Shown here one piece after another: positions 50,984-59,152 of a DNA stretch of 64,000 nt (positions within the stretch are counted from its first letter, which is position 1; every line of letters starts with the position of its first letter). Under the pieces are notes generated by a model. That model was not told the DNA's origin, searched no databases, and worked only from the letters and a program-made list of their open reading frames with translations. The stretch spans positions 372,001 to 436,000 of the forward strand of contig OY969802.1 of the NCBI GenBank assembly GCA_963703235.1, given 5' to 3'. The translations under genes and the position numbers were made by a program. The DNA is from VRUE01 sp963703235. GTDB taxonomy: Bacteria; Actinomycetota; Thermoleophilia; Solirubrobacterales; 70-9.

Positions 50984-51718
50984 TCACGGGAGCGTCAGAG
51001 GACCGGGTTCGAGTACGTCGGGGTCGTGCCCGGGGCGGACCGTCAGGCCGGCATCGCGCAGCTTGCGAAGGCGTTCGGCCGACCGGGCCTGCTCGGAATG
51101 GTCGTCGGCGAAGATGGGGAACCGGTGGTCGTCTAGCCCGCTGGCAAAGTGAGCGACGTCGACCCCGAGGACGATGTCTCCAACTCGCACCGACTGATGG
51201 CCGGCGGTGTGCCCGGGGGTGCTGAGCAGTTCGATCGAGCCGTCGCCGAGGAGGTCGTGGTCGCCGTCGAGGAGCCTGAGGTCGGCCGAGCCGTCGGCGT
51301 AGTCGCGAGGCAGGAGGAAGTTGCGCTCGATCGCCGCGCGATCGTGTCCGGCCTGCCACTCCGCACGCTGGACGACGACGGGTATCGAGGCGGGGATCAG
51401 CGACAAGCCGCCGGCATGGTCGAAATGGAGATGGGTCAGCACCACCATCGTCACGGTGTCGAGGTCGACCTGTTCGGCGACGGACTCCTCCTGCTCCAGC
51501 TTGAAGGCGCCGAGTGCCCCGGACTGTTCGTAATGAGCATCCGGATCGGCCACGGCGGCGGGGTGCAGCCCGGTGTCGATCAGGATGCGCTCCGACTCGG
51601 TCTCGACGAGGTAGGCGGGGACCGGACAGCGGATCGGCCGCTCGGGCTCCTCTTCGCCCTTGCGCCAGATGCCGGCGGCGGCGGTCATCCAGCCGACGTT
51701 CAGCATTTCGATCTTCAC
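50984..51718 (-). CDS. Metallo-beta-lactamase fold hydrolase, lactonase-like
   Basis: The 244-residue protein has the zinc motif LTHLHFDHAGG, STPGHTAGHQS, GVDVAH and a late RPGHDP, as in N-acyl-homoserine-lactone lactonases of the AiiA/AttM group. The N-terminal VPAYLVETESERILIDTG fits that group too. The substrate is uncertain. GTG 51718 is the likely start. There is no obvious operon partner; the next gene on the same strand is a cupredoxin. Confidence 0.85.
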   Translation of the reverse strand: MKIEMLNVGWMTAAAGIWRKGEEEPERPIRCPVPAYLVETESERILIDTGLHPAAVADPDAHYEQSGALGAFKLEQEESVAEQVDLDTVTMVVLTHLHFDHAGGLSLIPASIPVVVQRAEWQAGHDRAAIERNFLLPRDYADGSADLRLLDGDHDLLGDGSIELLSTPGHTAGHQSVRVGDIVLGVDVAHFASGLDDHRFPIFADDHSEQARSAERLRKLRDAGLTVRPGHDPDVLEPGPLTLP

Positions 51719-51782
51719 GATGACCGAGAGACTACGCTGACGATCTCGATCCTTGCCGGCGGCCGATCGGATCGCGACCCGC

Positions 51783-52160
51783 CTACTTGAACGTGAGGGT
51801 TCCCTCTTGGCCGCGCTCGCGGTGGTTCGCCACCGTGCAGTAGTAGGTGTACGTTTCGTCCGAGTCCAGGTCGAGGGTGACCTTGGCGCGGCCTTCCTTG
51901 ACCGGGTTCGTCTTGCCGACCAGGTCGCCGCTGGAGTCCTCGATCGCGACGTCGTGGGCCTCTGGCTGCCGATTGTCGTAGTTGATCTGGACCGTGCCGT
52001 CCTCGGCGGCAACCAGTCTGTCGCCGATCGTGTAGCTGTCGCCGCCGCCAGGGTCGGTTTCGAGGTGGACGATCGAGTCGATGCTGCCGCTGTCCTCGCC
52101 ACAGGCGACCAGTCCCACCGAGACGGTTGCAAGGACCAGCAGGAGGGCGACCTTCTTCAT
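51783..52160 (-). CDS. Cupredoxin lipoprotein with Gln in place of axial Met
   Basis: The 125-residue lipoprotein has a lipobox VGLVAC near residue 20 and one cupredoxin domain. Ligands are His in EAHDVAI and the cluster YCTVANHRERGQEG: Cys, His, and Gln where its two neighbours have Met. Glutamine at this place occurs in stellacyanin-type copper proteins with low redox potential. It is the last of three tandem cupredoxin genes. ATG 52160 follows AAGGGA. Confidence 0.82.
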   Translation of the reverse strand: MKKVALLLVLATVSVGLVACGEDSGSIDSIVHLETDPGGGDSYTIGDRLVAAEDGTVQINYDNRQPEAHDVAIEDSSGDLVGKTNPVKEGRAKVTLDLDSDETYTYYCTVANHRERGQEGTLTFK

Positions 52161-52174
52161 CTCGAGTCCCTTTC

Positions 52175-52627
52175 TCATCGGGCGTCGTAATCGACGGTGA
52201 GAGTGCCTTCCATCCCCGCTTCGCGATGGCCCGGGACCGTGCAGTAGAAGACGTACTTGCCGGCTTTCATGCTGAGCCGGACCCAGCCGGAGCCTTCCTT
52301 GACGACTTCCGTCTTGCCGAGCTGTCTCCCCCCGGCCGTCTCGATGGCGACGTCGTGGGCGACCGCTTGCGGGTTCTCGAAGACGAAATTCGTATTCCCC
52401 GGGGGCGAGACGGCTTCATCGAACGTGTAGGTCAGATCGCCGTCCGGATCCGGTTCGAATTCGAGAACCCACTGCCCTATGTCGCCTGGGTAGTCCGCAG
52501 GTTCCTCCTCGAGCACACCGGCCGTGACCGTGTCATCGCCGTCGCCGTCGCCTCCGCAGGCGACGAGCGCGACGGACGCCAACGCAAGCGCGATCGAGGC
52601 GAGAACCGTCTTCAGGGATGGATGCAC
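52175..52627 (-). CDS. Cupredoxin lipoprotein
   Basis: The product of about 150 residues has a lipobox ASVALVAC and a domain with His (VAHDVAI), Cys, His and Met (YCTVPGHREAGMEG). A 50-residue acidic region precedes the domain. GTG 52627 gives a normal signal peptide; a TTG at 52669 would add 14 residues. It lies 14 bases from the next cupredoxin and 90 from the previous one. Confidence 0.78.
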   Translation of the reverse strand: MHPSLKTVLASIALALASVALVACGGDGDGDDTVTAGVLEEEPADYPGDIGQWVLEFEPDPDGDLTYTFDEAVSPPGNTNFVFENPQAVAHDVAIETAGGRQLGKTEVVKEGSGWVRLSMKAGKYVFYCTVPGHREAGMEGTLTVDYDAR

Positions 52628-52714
52628 GCCCAACGGACCCGCGGCGATCTCGAAATCGATTCGGTTCAACGACCGTAGGCGCCCGCCGCATGCACGGGCG
52701 CCTACGCCGAGGCG

Positions 52715-53155
52715 CTATTCGAGGGTGAGCGTGCCTTCCATCCCCGCTTCGCGGTGGCCCGGCACCGAGCAGTAGAAGACGTACTGGCCTGGTTTGAGGC
52801 CTTTGAGGGTGGCGCTTTCTTCGCTGGCGCTGATCACTTCCGTCCCGCCCACGTCGCCGCCGCTCGGGTCTTCGACCCGGACGTCGTGCGCGGCGGACTG
52901 CGGGTTGTTGAAGTCGATCGTCACGTCGCCGGCTTTGGCGGTGAGGAGGTCGCTCGTGTAGGCGAGGCCGCCGCTTGGGTCGGCTTCGATCTGGAGCGTC
53001 GATCCGCCTCCGGCCGCGCCGCCCCCACCGGTCGCGGCGCCGTTGGTGGCTTCGCCGCCGGTAGTGGTCGTGGTGGTTCCGTCGTCATCGTCTCCACAGG
53101 CGACGAGTGCGGCTGAGACGAGCGCGAGGGCGAGCAGGGCGGCGACCTTTTTCAT
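52715..53155 (-). CDS. Cupredoxin lipoprotein
   Basis: The 146-residue lipoprotein has the lipobox SAALVAC, a low-complexity Thr/Gly/Ala linker and a cupredoxin domain with AHDVRV and YCSVPGHREAGMEG, a complete type 1 copper site. GGAAAGGA precedes the ATG. It is the first of three tandem paralogs, probably electron carriers on the outer face of the membrane. The three are alike in the last 40 residues and differ in their linkers. Confidence 0.84.
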   Translation of the reverse strand: MKKVAALLALALVSAALVACGDDDDGTTTTTTGGEATNGAATGGGGAAGGGSTLQIEADPSGGLAYTSDLLTAKAGDVTIDFNNPQSAAHDVRVEDPSGGDVGGTEVISASEESATLKGLKPGQYVFYCSVPGHREAGMEGTLTLE

Positions 53156-53231
53156 CGACGAATCCTTTCCGTTGAAGGGAGGCTCGTAGGCACTGTAACC
53201 GGATCGCGGCCGGGAAAACAGCGGCTGGAGC

Positions 53232-54056
53232 TCAGCGGCCCTCGAACACGGGCGTCTCGCCGCCGAAGAAGGCCGTCACTCCCGAGCGCAGGTCCTCGGT
53301 GGCCATGCTGTCGGCGATCCCGTGCCGCTCCAGCTGCAGATGCTCGGGGAGGCTGTTCTCGATGCTCTGGCCGCAGAGCTGTTTCGCCATCTTCACGTAG
53401 TAGGGCGCCTTCGCGGCCAGCTTCTCGGCCTTGGCGCGAGCGCGGTCGAGCAGCTCGTCGGGCTCGACCACCTCGGCCACGATCCGCTCCGCGAGCGCGC
53501 TCTCGGCGTCCATGTTCGGGTCGTTGAGGAGGAGCTCAAGCGCCCGGCTCGGCCCTACCACGCGGGGCAGGAAGTAGGTCATGCCGCCATCGGGGGAGGC
53601 GCCGATCCGCCCGTAGGCGCAGGCGAAGAAGGCGGCGCTGGAGGCGATCCGGGTGTCGCAGGCGAGGGCCAGCGAGAAGCCCGCGCCCGCGGCCGGTCCG
53701 TTGACGGCGGCGATCACCGGGTAGGGGATGCGGCGCAGGTCGACGATCGCCTGGTGCAGCGCCTCGGCCCCGCGCCGCACATTCGAGGGCAGGTCGATCG
53801 AGTCGTCCTCGACGCCGGTCTTGAACCAGTTGACGTCGCCGCCGGCGCAGAAGGCTTTGCCGGCGCCGGTGACGATCAGCGCCCGCAGCGGCGCCAGGTC
53901 GGCGCACCAGGGGAAGGCGACGGTCAGCTCGCCGATCATCTCGGGGCTCATCGCGTTGAAGGCGTCGGGCCGGTCGAGGGTGAGGACGCCGATCTCGCCG
54001 TCGACCTCGATTCGCAGCGTGTTCAACTCGGGTGGGCTAGTCGTCTCGGTCGTCAT
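53232..54056 (-). CDS. Enoyl-CoA hydratase/isomerase family protein
   Basis: The 274-residue crotonase-fold protein has the oxyanion-hole segments GAGKAFCAGGDVNWF and AAVNGPAAGAGFSLALACD, and the active-site region RIGASPDGGMTYFLPRVVG. The first hydratase glutamate is not in its usual place and the second is Asp in PDGG, a pattern of PaaG-type isomerases and degradative hydratases. The reaction is therefore uncertain. It has its own unit between the cupredoxins and uvrC. Confidence 0.88.
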   Translation of the reverse strand: MTTETTSPPELNTLRIEVDGEIGVLTLDRPDAFNAMSPEMIGELTVAFPWCADLAPLRALIVTGAGKAFCAGGDVNWFKTGVEDDSIDLPSNVRRGAEALHQAIVDLRRIPYPVIAAVNGPAAGAGFSLALACDTRIASSAAFFACAYGRIGASPDGGMTYFLPRVVGPSRALELLLNDPNMDAESALAERIVAEVVEPDELLDRARAKAEKLAAKAPYYVKMAKQLCGQSIENSLPEHLQLERHGIADSMATEDLRSGVTAFFGGETPVFEGR

Positions 54057-54118
54057 CTCGCTATCTCCGTGGTTCGGATGTCCGTTGGCCGGCTGGCCAG
54101 GAGCCTACCCTTTGCCTG

Positions 54119-55996
54119 GTGAGCGAAAGCGACCGACAACCCAGCCGCGAGGAGCGGATCGCCCAGCAGCGCCGCGAGCTGCCTGATTCCGCCGGCGTCT
54201 ACCTCTTCCACGACGCCGGCGACGAGCTGCTCTACGTCGGCAAGGCGCGCTCGATCCGCAAGCGGGTCGCCTCCCACTTTTCCGGTGGCGAGCCACGCCT
54301 CACCTCGCGGATCGACCGGATCGAGTTCCTCGTCACCGCCAACGAGGCCGAGGCGCTGCTCGCCGAGCAGAGCTTCATCAAGCGCCACCGGCCGCGCTTC
54401 AACATCCGCCTGCGCGACGACAAGTCCTACCCCTACGTCTGCGTCAGCCTCGACGAGGACTACCCGCGCGTCTACTTCACCCGCGAGAAGCACCGCTCCG
54501 GACGCGCCTACTTCGGCCCATTCTCCAGCGCCAAGCGGGTGCGGGAGACGCTTGACCTGCTCGGCAAGCTGTTTCAGTTCCGCACCTGCGAGGGCGCCGA
54601 GCCGGGTCGCCGCTCCGGCAGCCCCTGCCTCGACTACTACATCAAGCGCTGCGGGGCGCCCTGCGTCGGTTACATCGGCCAGGACGAGTACCGGCGCAAC
54701 ATCGACGCCATCGTCGACTTCCTCTCCGGCCGCTACCGCCAGGTCGAGGCCGACGAGGAGGAGAAGATGGAGGCGGCCGCGGCGGCGCACGAGTTCGAGC
54801 GCGCCGCCCTCCATCGCGACCGCCTCAAGGCGATCAAGTCGCTGTTCGAGCGGCAGCGGGTCGCCGGTGGCTCGGTCGGCGCAATCGACCTGATCGGGGT
54901 CGCCGCCGAGGCCACCGACGCCAATGCCCAGGTCTTCCAGGTGCGCGACGGCATCCTCGCCGAGCGCCAGAGCTTCTACCTCGACAACCAAGCCGAACGC
55001 GAGCCGGCCGAGGTCGCCGAGGAGTTCATCGGCCAGTACTACTCGGCCTCGCCGGCGGTGCCGAAGACGATCGTCGTCGGCCCTTACCTGACCGAGCGCG
55101 CCGAGCTGTTGGCGGCGGCGCTGAGCGAGAAGCGGGGGGCTCCGGTCGAGGTGCGGGTCGCCGAGCGCGGCGACAAGCGTCGCCTGCGCGAGCTGGCCGA
55201 GCGCAACGCCCGCCTCGCCCTCGACCAGGACCGGCTGCGGCGCGAGCACCGCCGCCAGCGCCGGGTCGACGCGCTGGCCGACCTGCGCGAGGCGCTGCAG
55301 ATGGAGGAGCTGCCGGTCCGGATAGAGGGATTCGACGTCTCCAACATCGGCGGCGAGCACACCGTCGCCTCGATGGTGGTGTTTGAGGGGGGTGCGACCA
55401 AGAAGGCCGACTACCGCCGCTTCCGGGTGCGCGGGGAACGCAGCAACGGGTCCGACGACTTCGCTTCCATGGAGGAGGTGCTGGGCCGTCGCATGAATCG
55501 CTACCTCGAGCAGGTGGACCTCTCGCCCCATGATGGCAAGCGCGACGAGAGCTTCGCCTCGCTGCCCTCGCTGGTCGTGATCGACGGCGGCAAGGGGCAG
55601 CTGGCGGCGGCGATGCGCGCCCTCGGGCCCTTCGTCGCGCGCGGCGCAACCGTCGTCTCGCTCGCCAAGCGCCAGGAGGAGGTCTACGTCCCGGGCCGGC
55701 CGGCACCACTCGACCTGGCCGCCGACTCGGAGGCCTCGAAGCTCCTGCAGCGGGTCCGTGACGAGGCGCACCGGTTCGCGATCGAGCACCATCGCGGCCG
55801 CCGCGGCCGAGCGATGACCGGCTCGGTCCTGGACGGCCTGCCGGGCGTAGGGCCCGTGCGCAAGCGCGCCCTGCTCAAGCACTTCGGCTCGCCGGAGCGC
55901 TTTCTGGCCGCATCGCGCGAGGAGCTGGAGGCGGTGCCCGGCGTGCCCGGCAAGCTGGCGCGTGAGATCCACGAGCAGTTGCACAGGACCGGCTAG
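54119..55996 (+). CDS. uvrC: Excinuclease ABC subunit C
   Basis: The 625-residue nuclease makes both cuts in nucleotide excision repair. Domains in order: GIY-YIG (SAGVYLFHDAGDELLYVGKA), a Cys-rich region (RRSGSPCLDYYIKRCGAPC), UVR motif (about residue 205), RNase H-like C-terminal nuclease (EGFDVSNIGGEHTVASMVVF, VVIDGGKGQLAAA) and a final helix-hairpin-helix pair (LDGLPGVGPVRKRALLKHFG). GTG 54119 lies seven bases after TACCCT (54106-54111), the same arrangement as secA, suggesting a leaderless mRNA. Confidence 0.97.
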   Translation: MSESDRQPSREERIAQQRRELPDSAGVYLFHDAGDELLYVGKARSIRKRVASHFSGGEPRLTSRIDRIEFLVTANEAEALLAEQSFIKRHRPRFNIRLRDDKSYPYVCVSLDEDYPRVYFTREKHRSGRAYFGPFSSAKRVRETLDLLGKLFQFRTCEGAEPGRRSGSPCLDYYIKRCGAPCVGYIGQDEYRRNIDAIVDFLSGRYRQVEADEEEKMEAAAAAHEFERAALHRDRLKAIKSLFERQRVAGGSVGAIDLIGVAAEATDANAQVFQVRDGILAERQSFYLDNQAEREPAEVAEEFIGQYYSASPAVPKTIVVGPYLTERAELLAAALSEKRGAPVEVRVAERGDKRRLRELAERNARLALDQDRLRREHRRQRRVDALADLREALQMEELPVRIEGFDVSNIGGEHTVASMVVFEGGATKKADYRRFRVRGERSNGSDDFASMEEVLGRRMNRYLEQVDLSPHDGKRDESFASLPSLVVIDGGKGQLAAAMRALGPFVARGATVVSLAKRQEEVYVPGRPAPLDLAADSEASKLLQRVRDEAHRFAIEHHRGRRGRAMTGSVLDGLPGVGPVRKRALLKHFGSPERFLAASREELEAVPGVPGKLAREIHEQLHRTG

Positions 55997-55998
55997 GC

Positions 55999-56955
55999 AT
56001 GACGACGGACGGCAAGAACGAGGCGCGCGGCGCGGCGGTCGACGGCGAGGGTTCCAACAACGGCGTCACCCTGATCGTCATAACCGGCCATTCCGGCGCC
56101 GGCAAGTCGGAGGCGATCGCCGCTTTCGAGGACGGCGGCTACTTCTGCGTCGACAACCTGCCGCCGCGGATGATCGACAGCCTCGGCGAGCTGTTCCGCC
56201 ACGAGGGCAGCGGCGTCGAGCGCGCCGCCGTCGTCTCCGACGTGCGCGGCGGCGAATACTTCGACGACCTGGTCCAGGTCCTGGACGACCTCGAGAGCGA
56301 CGGGCTGAAGCCGAAGCTGCTCTTCCTCGAGGCCGACGAGGAGACCCTGCTCGATCGCTACAAGGAGACCCGTCGTCGTCACCCGCTCGCCCCCGAGGGC
56401 AGGATCGTCGAGGGGATCCGCGCCGAGCGCGAGCTGCTGGCGCCGCTGCGGGCGCGGGCCGACATGGTGATGGACACCAGCGGCCTCACCGGCGGCTCGC
56501 TGCGGCGGCGGATCGCCGAGGAGATGCTGGGCAGCCACGACAGCGGCAAGCTGGCGCTGACCCTGCTCACCTTCGGCTTCAAGAACGGTCCCCCGCGCGA
56601 CGCCGACCTCACCCTCGACGTCCGCTTCCTGCCCAACCCGCACTACGTCGACGAGCTGCGCCCCCAGACCGGCCTCGACCAGCCGGTGCGCGAGTACGTC
56701 GAGTCGGGCACCCAGGCAGGTGAGTTCTACGGCCGACTGCTGCCCCTGCTCGAGTTCCTGGTCCCGGCCTACGTCGCCGAGGGCAAGAGCCACCTGACGA
56801 TCGCCGTCGGCTGCACCGGCGGCCGCCACCGCTCGGTCACCGTCGCCGACCGCATCCGCCGCGCCCTCGAGAGTCGCGAGGACGTTGTCGTCCGGGTCAA
56901 GCACCGCGACGTCGAGCTCGACGGTGCCAGCCCGGCCAGCGCCGCCCACACCTAG
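55999..56955 (+). CDS. rapZ: RapZ/YvcJ family nucleotide-binding protein
   Basis: The 318-residue protein has Walker A TGHSGAGKSEA near residue 31, FEDGGYFCVDNLPP, and the C-terminal GCTGGRHRSVTVA, as in all RapZ/YvcJ proteins. In E. coli RapZ directs small RNA decay; in Gram-positive bacteria the role is unclear. It follows uvrC after two bases, the standard order. The usual next genes yvcK and whiA are absent here. Confidence 0.95.
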   Translation: MTTDGKNEARGAAVDGEGSNNGVTLIVITGHSGAGKSEAIAAFEDGGYFCVDNLPPRMIDSLGELFRHEGSGVERAAVVSDVRGGEYFDDLVQVLDDLESDGLKPKLLFLEADEETLLDRYKETRRRHPLAPEGRIVEGIRAERELLAPLRARADMVMDTSGLTGGSLRRRIAEEMLGSHDSGKLALTLLTFGFKNGPPRDADLTLDVRFLPNPHYVDELRPQTGLDQPVREYVESGTQAGEFYGRLLPLLEFLVPAYVAEGKSHLTIAVGCTGGRHRSVTVADRIRRALESREDVVVRVKHRDVELDGASPASAAHT

Positions 56956-56967
56956 AATCGCCGGACT

Positions 56968-57882
56968 TTGTCCGATCCGGTCATCTCAGTCCGCGGACTG
57001 CGCAAGAGCTACGGCGACGTCGAGGCGGTGCGCGGCATCGACCTCGAGGTACAGCGGGGCGAGGTCTTCGCCTTCCTCGGCCCCAACGGCGCCGGCAAGA
57101 CGACCACCGTCGAGATCCTCGAGGGCTACCGCAAGCGCAGCGACGGCGAGGTCAGCGTGCTCGACGAGGATCCCGAGCACGCGGGTCGCGGCTGGCGCGA
57201 GCGGATCGGGATCGTCCTGCAGAGCGGCCGCCCCGATCCCTACCTGACCGTGCGCGAGTCGCTCGCTCTCTACGCCGGCTACTACCGGGCGCCGCGGCCG
57301 ATCGAGGAGGTCGTCGAGCTGGTCGGGCTGGGGGCCAAGGCGGATGCGCGTGCCAGCAGCCTCTCGGGCGGGCAGCAGCGCCGGCTCGACGTCGGCCTGG
57401 CCCTGATCGGCGATCCCGAGCTGCTCTTCCTCGACGAGCCGACGACCGGGTTCGACCCTTCGGCGCGGCGCCAGGCCTGGGAGACGATCGCCGGCCTGCG
57501 CGACCTCGGCAAGACCGTCTTCCTCACCACCCACTACATGGACGAGGCGCAGCGGCTGGCCGACCGGGTGGCGATCCTCGCCCGCGGCGAGGTGGTCGCT
57601 CGCGGCACTCCGGAAGACCTCGGCGACCGCGAGAACCGCCCGGCGACGGTCAGCTTCCGTCTGCCAGAAGGCGTGGCGGTGGGGGAGCTGCCAGGCGAGC
57701 TGGCGGCGGGGGCGGCGAACGGCGCCGGCGCTGTCTCGCTCAGCACCGGCGATCCGGTCGCCACCCTCAACCAGCTGACCGGCTGGGCGCTCAGCCGCGG
57801 CCTCGACCTCGAAGGCCTGGAAGTGACCCGGCCCAGCCTCGAGGACATCTACCTCTCGCTGACCGCGGAGCCGGTCGAGTGA
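56968..57882 (+). CDS. ABC transporter ATPase, DrrA-like
   Basis: The 304-residue ATPase has Walker A GPNGAGKTTTVE, signature LSGGQQRRLDVGLAL, Walker B ELLFLDEPTTGFDP, and a C-terminal regulatory region as in drug or lipid exporters of the DrrA/CcmA group. The start is TTG 56968, ten bases after TAGAAT. The permease gene overlaps by four bases. The substrate is unknown. Confidence 0.9.
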   Translation: MSDPVISVRGLRKSYGDVEAVRGIDLEVQRGEVFAFLGPNGAGKTTTVEILEGYRKRSDGEVSVLDEDPEHAGRGWRERIGIVLQSGRPDPYLTVRESLALYAGYYRAPRPIEEVVELVGLGAKADARASSLSGGQQRRLDVGLALIGDPELLFLDEPTTGFDPSARRQAWETIAGLRDLGKTVFLTTHYMDEAQRLADRVAILARGEVVARGTPEDLGDRENRPATVSFRLPEGVAVGELPGELAAGAANGAGAVSLSTGDPVATLNQLTGWALSRGLDLEGLEVTRPSLEDIYLSLTAEPVE

Positions 57883-58655
57883 ACGGCCTGGCGCTCGTCG
57901 CCCACCAGTTCCGCTACGACCAGAAGGCCTTCTGGCGCAACCCAGCCTCGGTCTTCTTCACCGTCGCCTTCCCGGTCGTCCTGCTGCTGATCTTCGCCAC
58001 CGTCTTCGGCGACGAGACGGTCGACATCGCCGGCGGGATCGAGACGACGACTTACTACGTCCCCGCGATCATCACCCTCTCGGTGATCTCGGCGACGATG
58101 CAGTCGCTGGCGATGTCGCTGGTGATTGCGCGCGAGGACGGGCGCCTCAAGCGAGGTCGCGGCACGCCGATGCCGTCCTGGGTCTTCATCGCCGGCCGCA
58201 TCGGCAACTCGATCGTCGTCGCGCTATTGATGCTGGCGCTGATCGCGGCGCTCGGCCGCATTGCCTACGACGTGCCGATTCCCTGGGAGCAGTTGCCGGC
58301 GATCGTCGTCACCCTGGTCATCGGCGCCGCCGCCTTCTGCTGCCTCGGCATCGCGCTCACGGCAGCGATCCCCTCTCAGGACGCGGCCGCGCCGATCGTC
58401 AACGCCCTGCTGCTGCCGCTCTATTTCCTCTCCGGCGTCTTCATCCCCGACGACCAGCTGCCGAGCGGTGTCATCCACTTCGCCGACGCCTTCCCGGTCC
58501 GCCACTTCTTCGAGGCCTTCTTCAACGCCTACGTCCCGGCTGCCGGCGGCGGCGCCGGGCTCGAGTGGGGCAACCTGGCCGCGGTCGCGGCCTGGGGCGC
58601 CGCCGGCCTCCTGCTCGCGGTGCGCTACTTCCGCTGGGCCCCCCGTTCCGGCTGA
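57879..58655 (+). CDS. ABC-2 type transporter permease
   Basis: The 258-residue permease has six membrane segments, with the first cytoplasmic loop FRYDQKAFWRNPASVFF and the conserved FFLSGVFIPDDQLPSGV-like region (here LYFLSGVFIPDDQLP) of ABC-2 exporters. It pairs with the upstream ATPase (GTGA overlap). Together they form an exporter inserted where yvcK-whiA are usually found. A family 2 hairpin begins inside its stop codon. Confidence 0.9.
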   Translation: MNGLALVAHQFRYDQKAFWRNPASVFFTVAFPVVLLLIFATVFGDETVDIAGGIETTTYYVPAIITLSVISATMQSLAMSLVIAREDGRLKRGRGTPMPSWVFIAGRIGNSIVVALLMLALIAALGRIAYDVPIPWEQLPAIVVTLVIGAAAFCCLGIALTAAIPSQDAAAPIVNALLLPLYFLSGVFIPDDQLPSGVIHFADAFPVRHFFEAFFNAYVPAAGGGAGLEWGNLAAVAAWGAAGLLLAVRYFRWAPRSG

Positions 58656-58702
58656 CGAGGTCTGCATTCGGCCCCTGTCAGGGGCTCAACGCAGACCTCG
58701 TC
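58654..58702. repeat. Small hairpin, family 2 copy 2
   Basis: GACGAGGTCTGC (58654-58665) pairs perfectly with GCAGACCTCGTC (58691-58702) and encloses GGCCCCT/AGGGGC. Loop bases ATT and CTCAAC are the same as in the copy at 38236-38278, and the arm overlaps the permease TGA. Confidence 0.77.
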
Positions 58703-58753
58703 CGGCCCGCCGGACGACCAGACGCCCGGGTGCCCATATAGCCTCCCGGCGCG

Positions 58754-59116
58754 ATGTTGCACCACGTACTTCTGGAGGTCTCGGACCTCGATCGCAGCGC
58801 GTCCTTCTACGACGCACTGCTGGCGCCGCTTGGCTGGCGCCGCCACTTCGAGGAGGACAAGACGATCGGCTGGGGCATCGCCAAGCCGGTCTTCTTCATC
58901 GCCGCCCATCACCCGCCGCAGCCGGGCTTCGGCCTGCTCAGCTTCTCCGGGCTGGGGATCGTCGCGGTCAAGGCGGCCTGGGAGGCCGGCACCGCCGCCG
59001 GCGGGCAGAGCGTCGCCGAGCCGGGCGAGCGGCGCTCTCACGGATCCGGCTCCTACTCGGCCTTCCTGCGGGATCCGGACGGGTACGAAATCGAGGTGAC
59101 GATCGGCAGTGACTAG
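58754..59116 (+). CDS. Glyoxalase/VOC superfamily protein
   Basis: The 120-residue protein has one VOC domain with two beta-alpha-beta-beta-beta repeats: LHHVLLEVSDLDRSASFYDALLAPLGW and AFLRDPDGYEIEVTI. Metal ligands His near residue 3 and Glu near residue 115 are present. It may be a small isomerase, dioxygenase relative or resistance protein. The TATAGC at 58737 lies in the right place for a leaderless start. It precedes the glycolytic operon by 37 bases. Confidence 0.85.
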   Translation: MLHHVLLEVSDLDRSASFYDALLAPLGWRRHFEEDKTIGWGIAKPVFFIAAHHPPQPGFGLLSFSGLGIVAVKAAWEAGTAAGGQSVAEPGERRSHGSGSYSAFLRDPDGYEIEVTIGSD

Positions 59117-59152
59117 CGTTAGTGGAACACGACACCAGGAGGGTTCTTTGCG

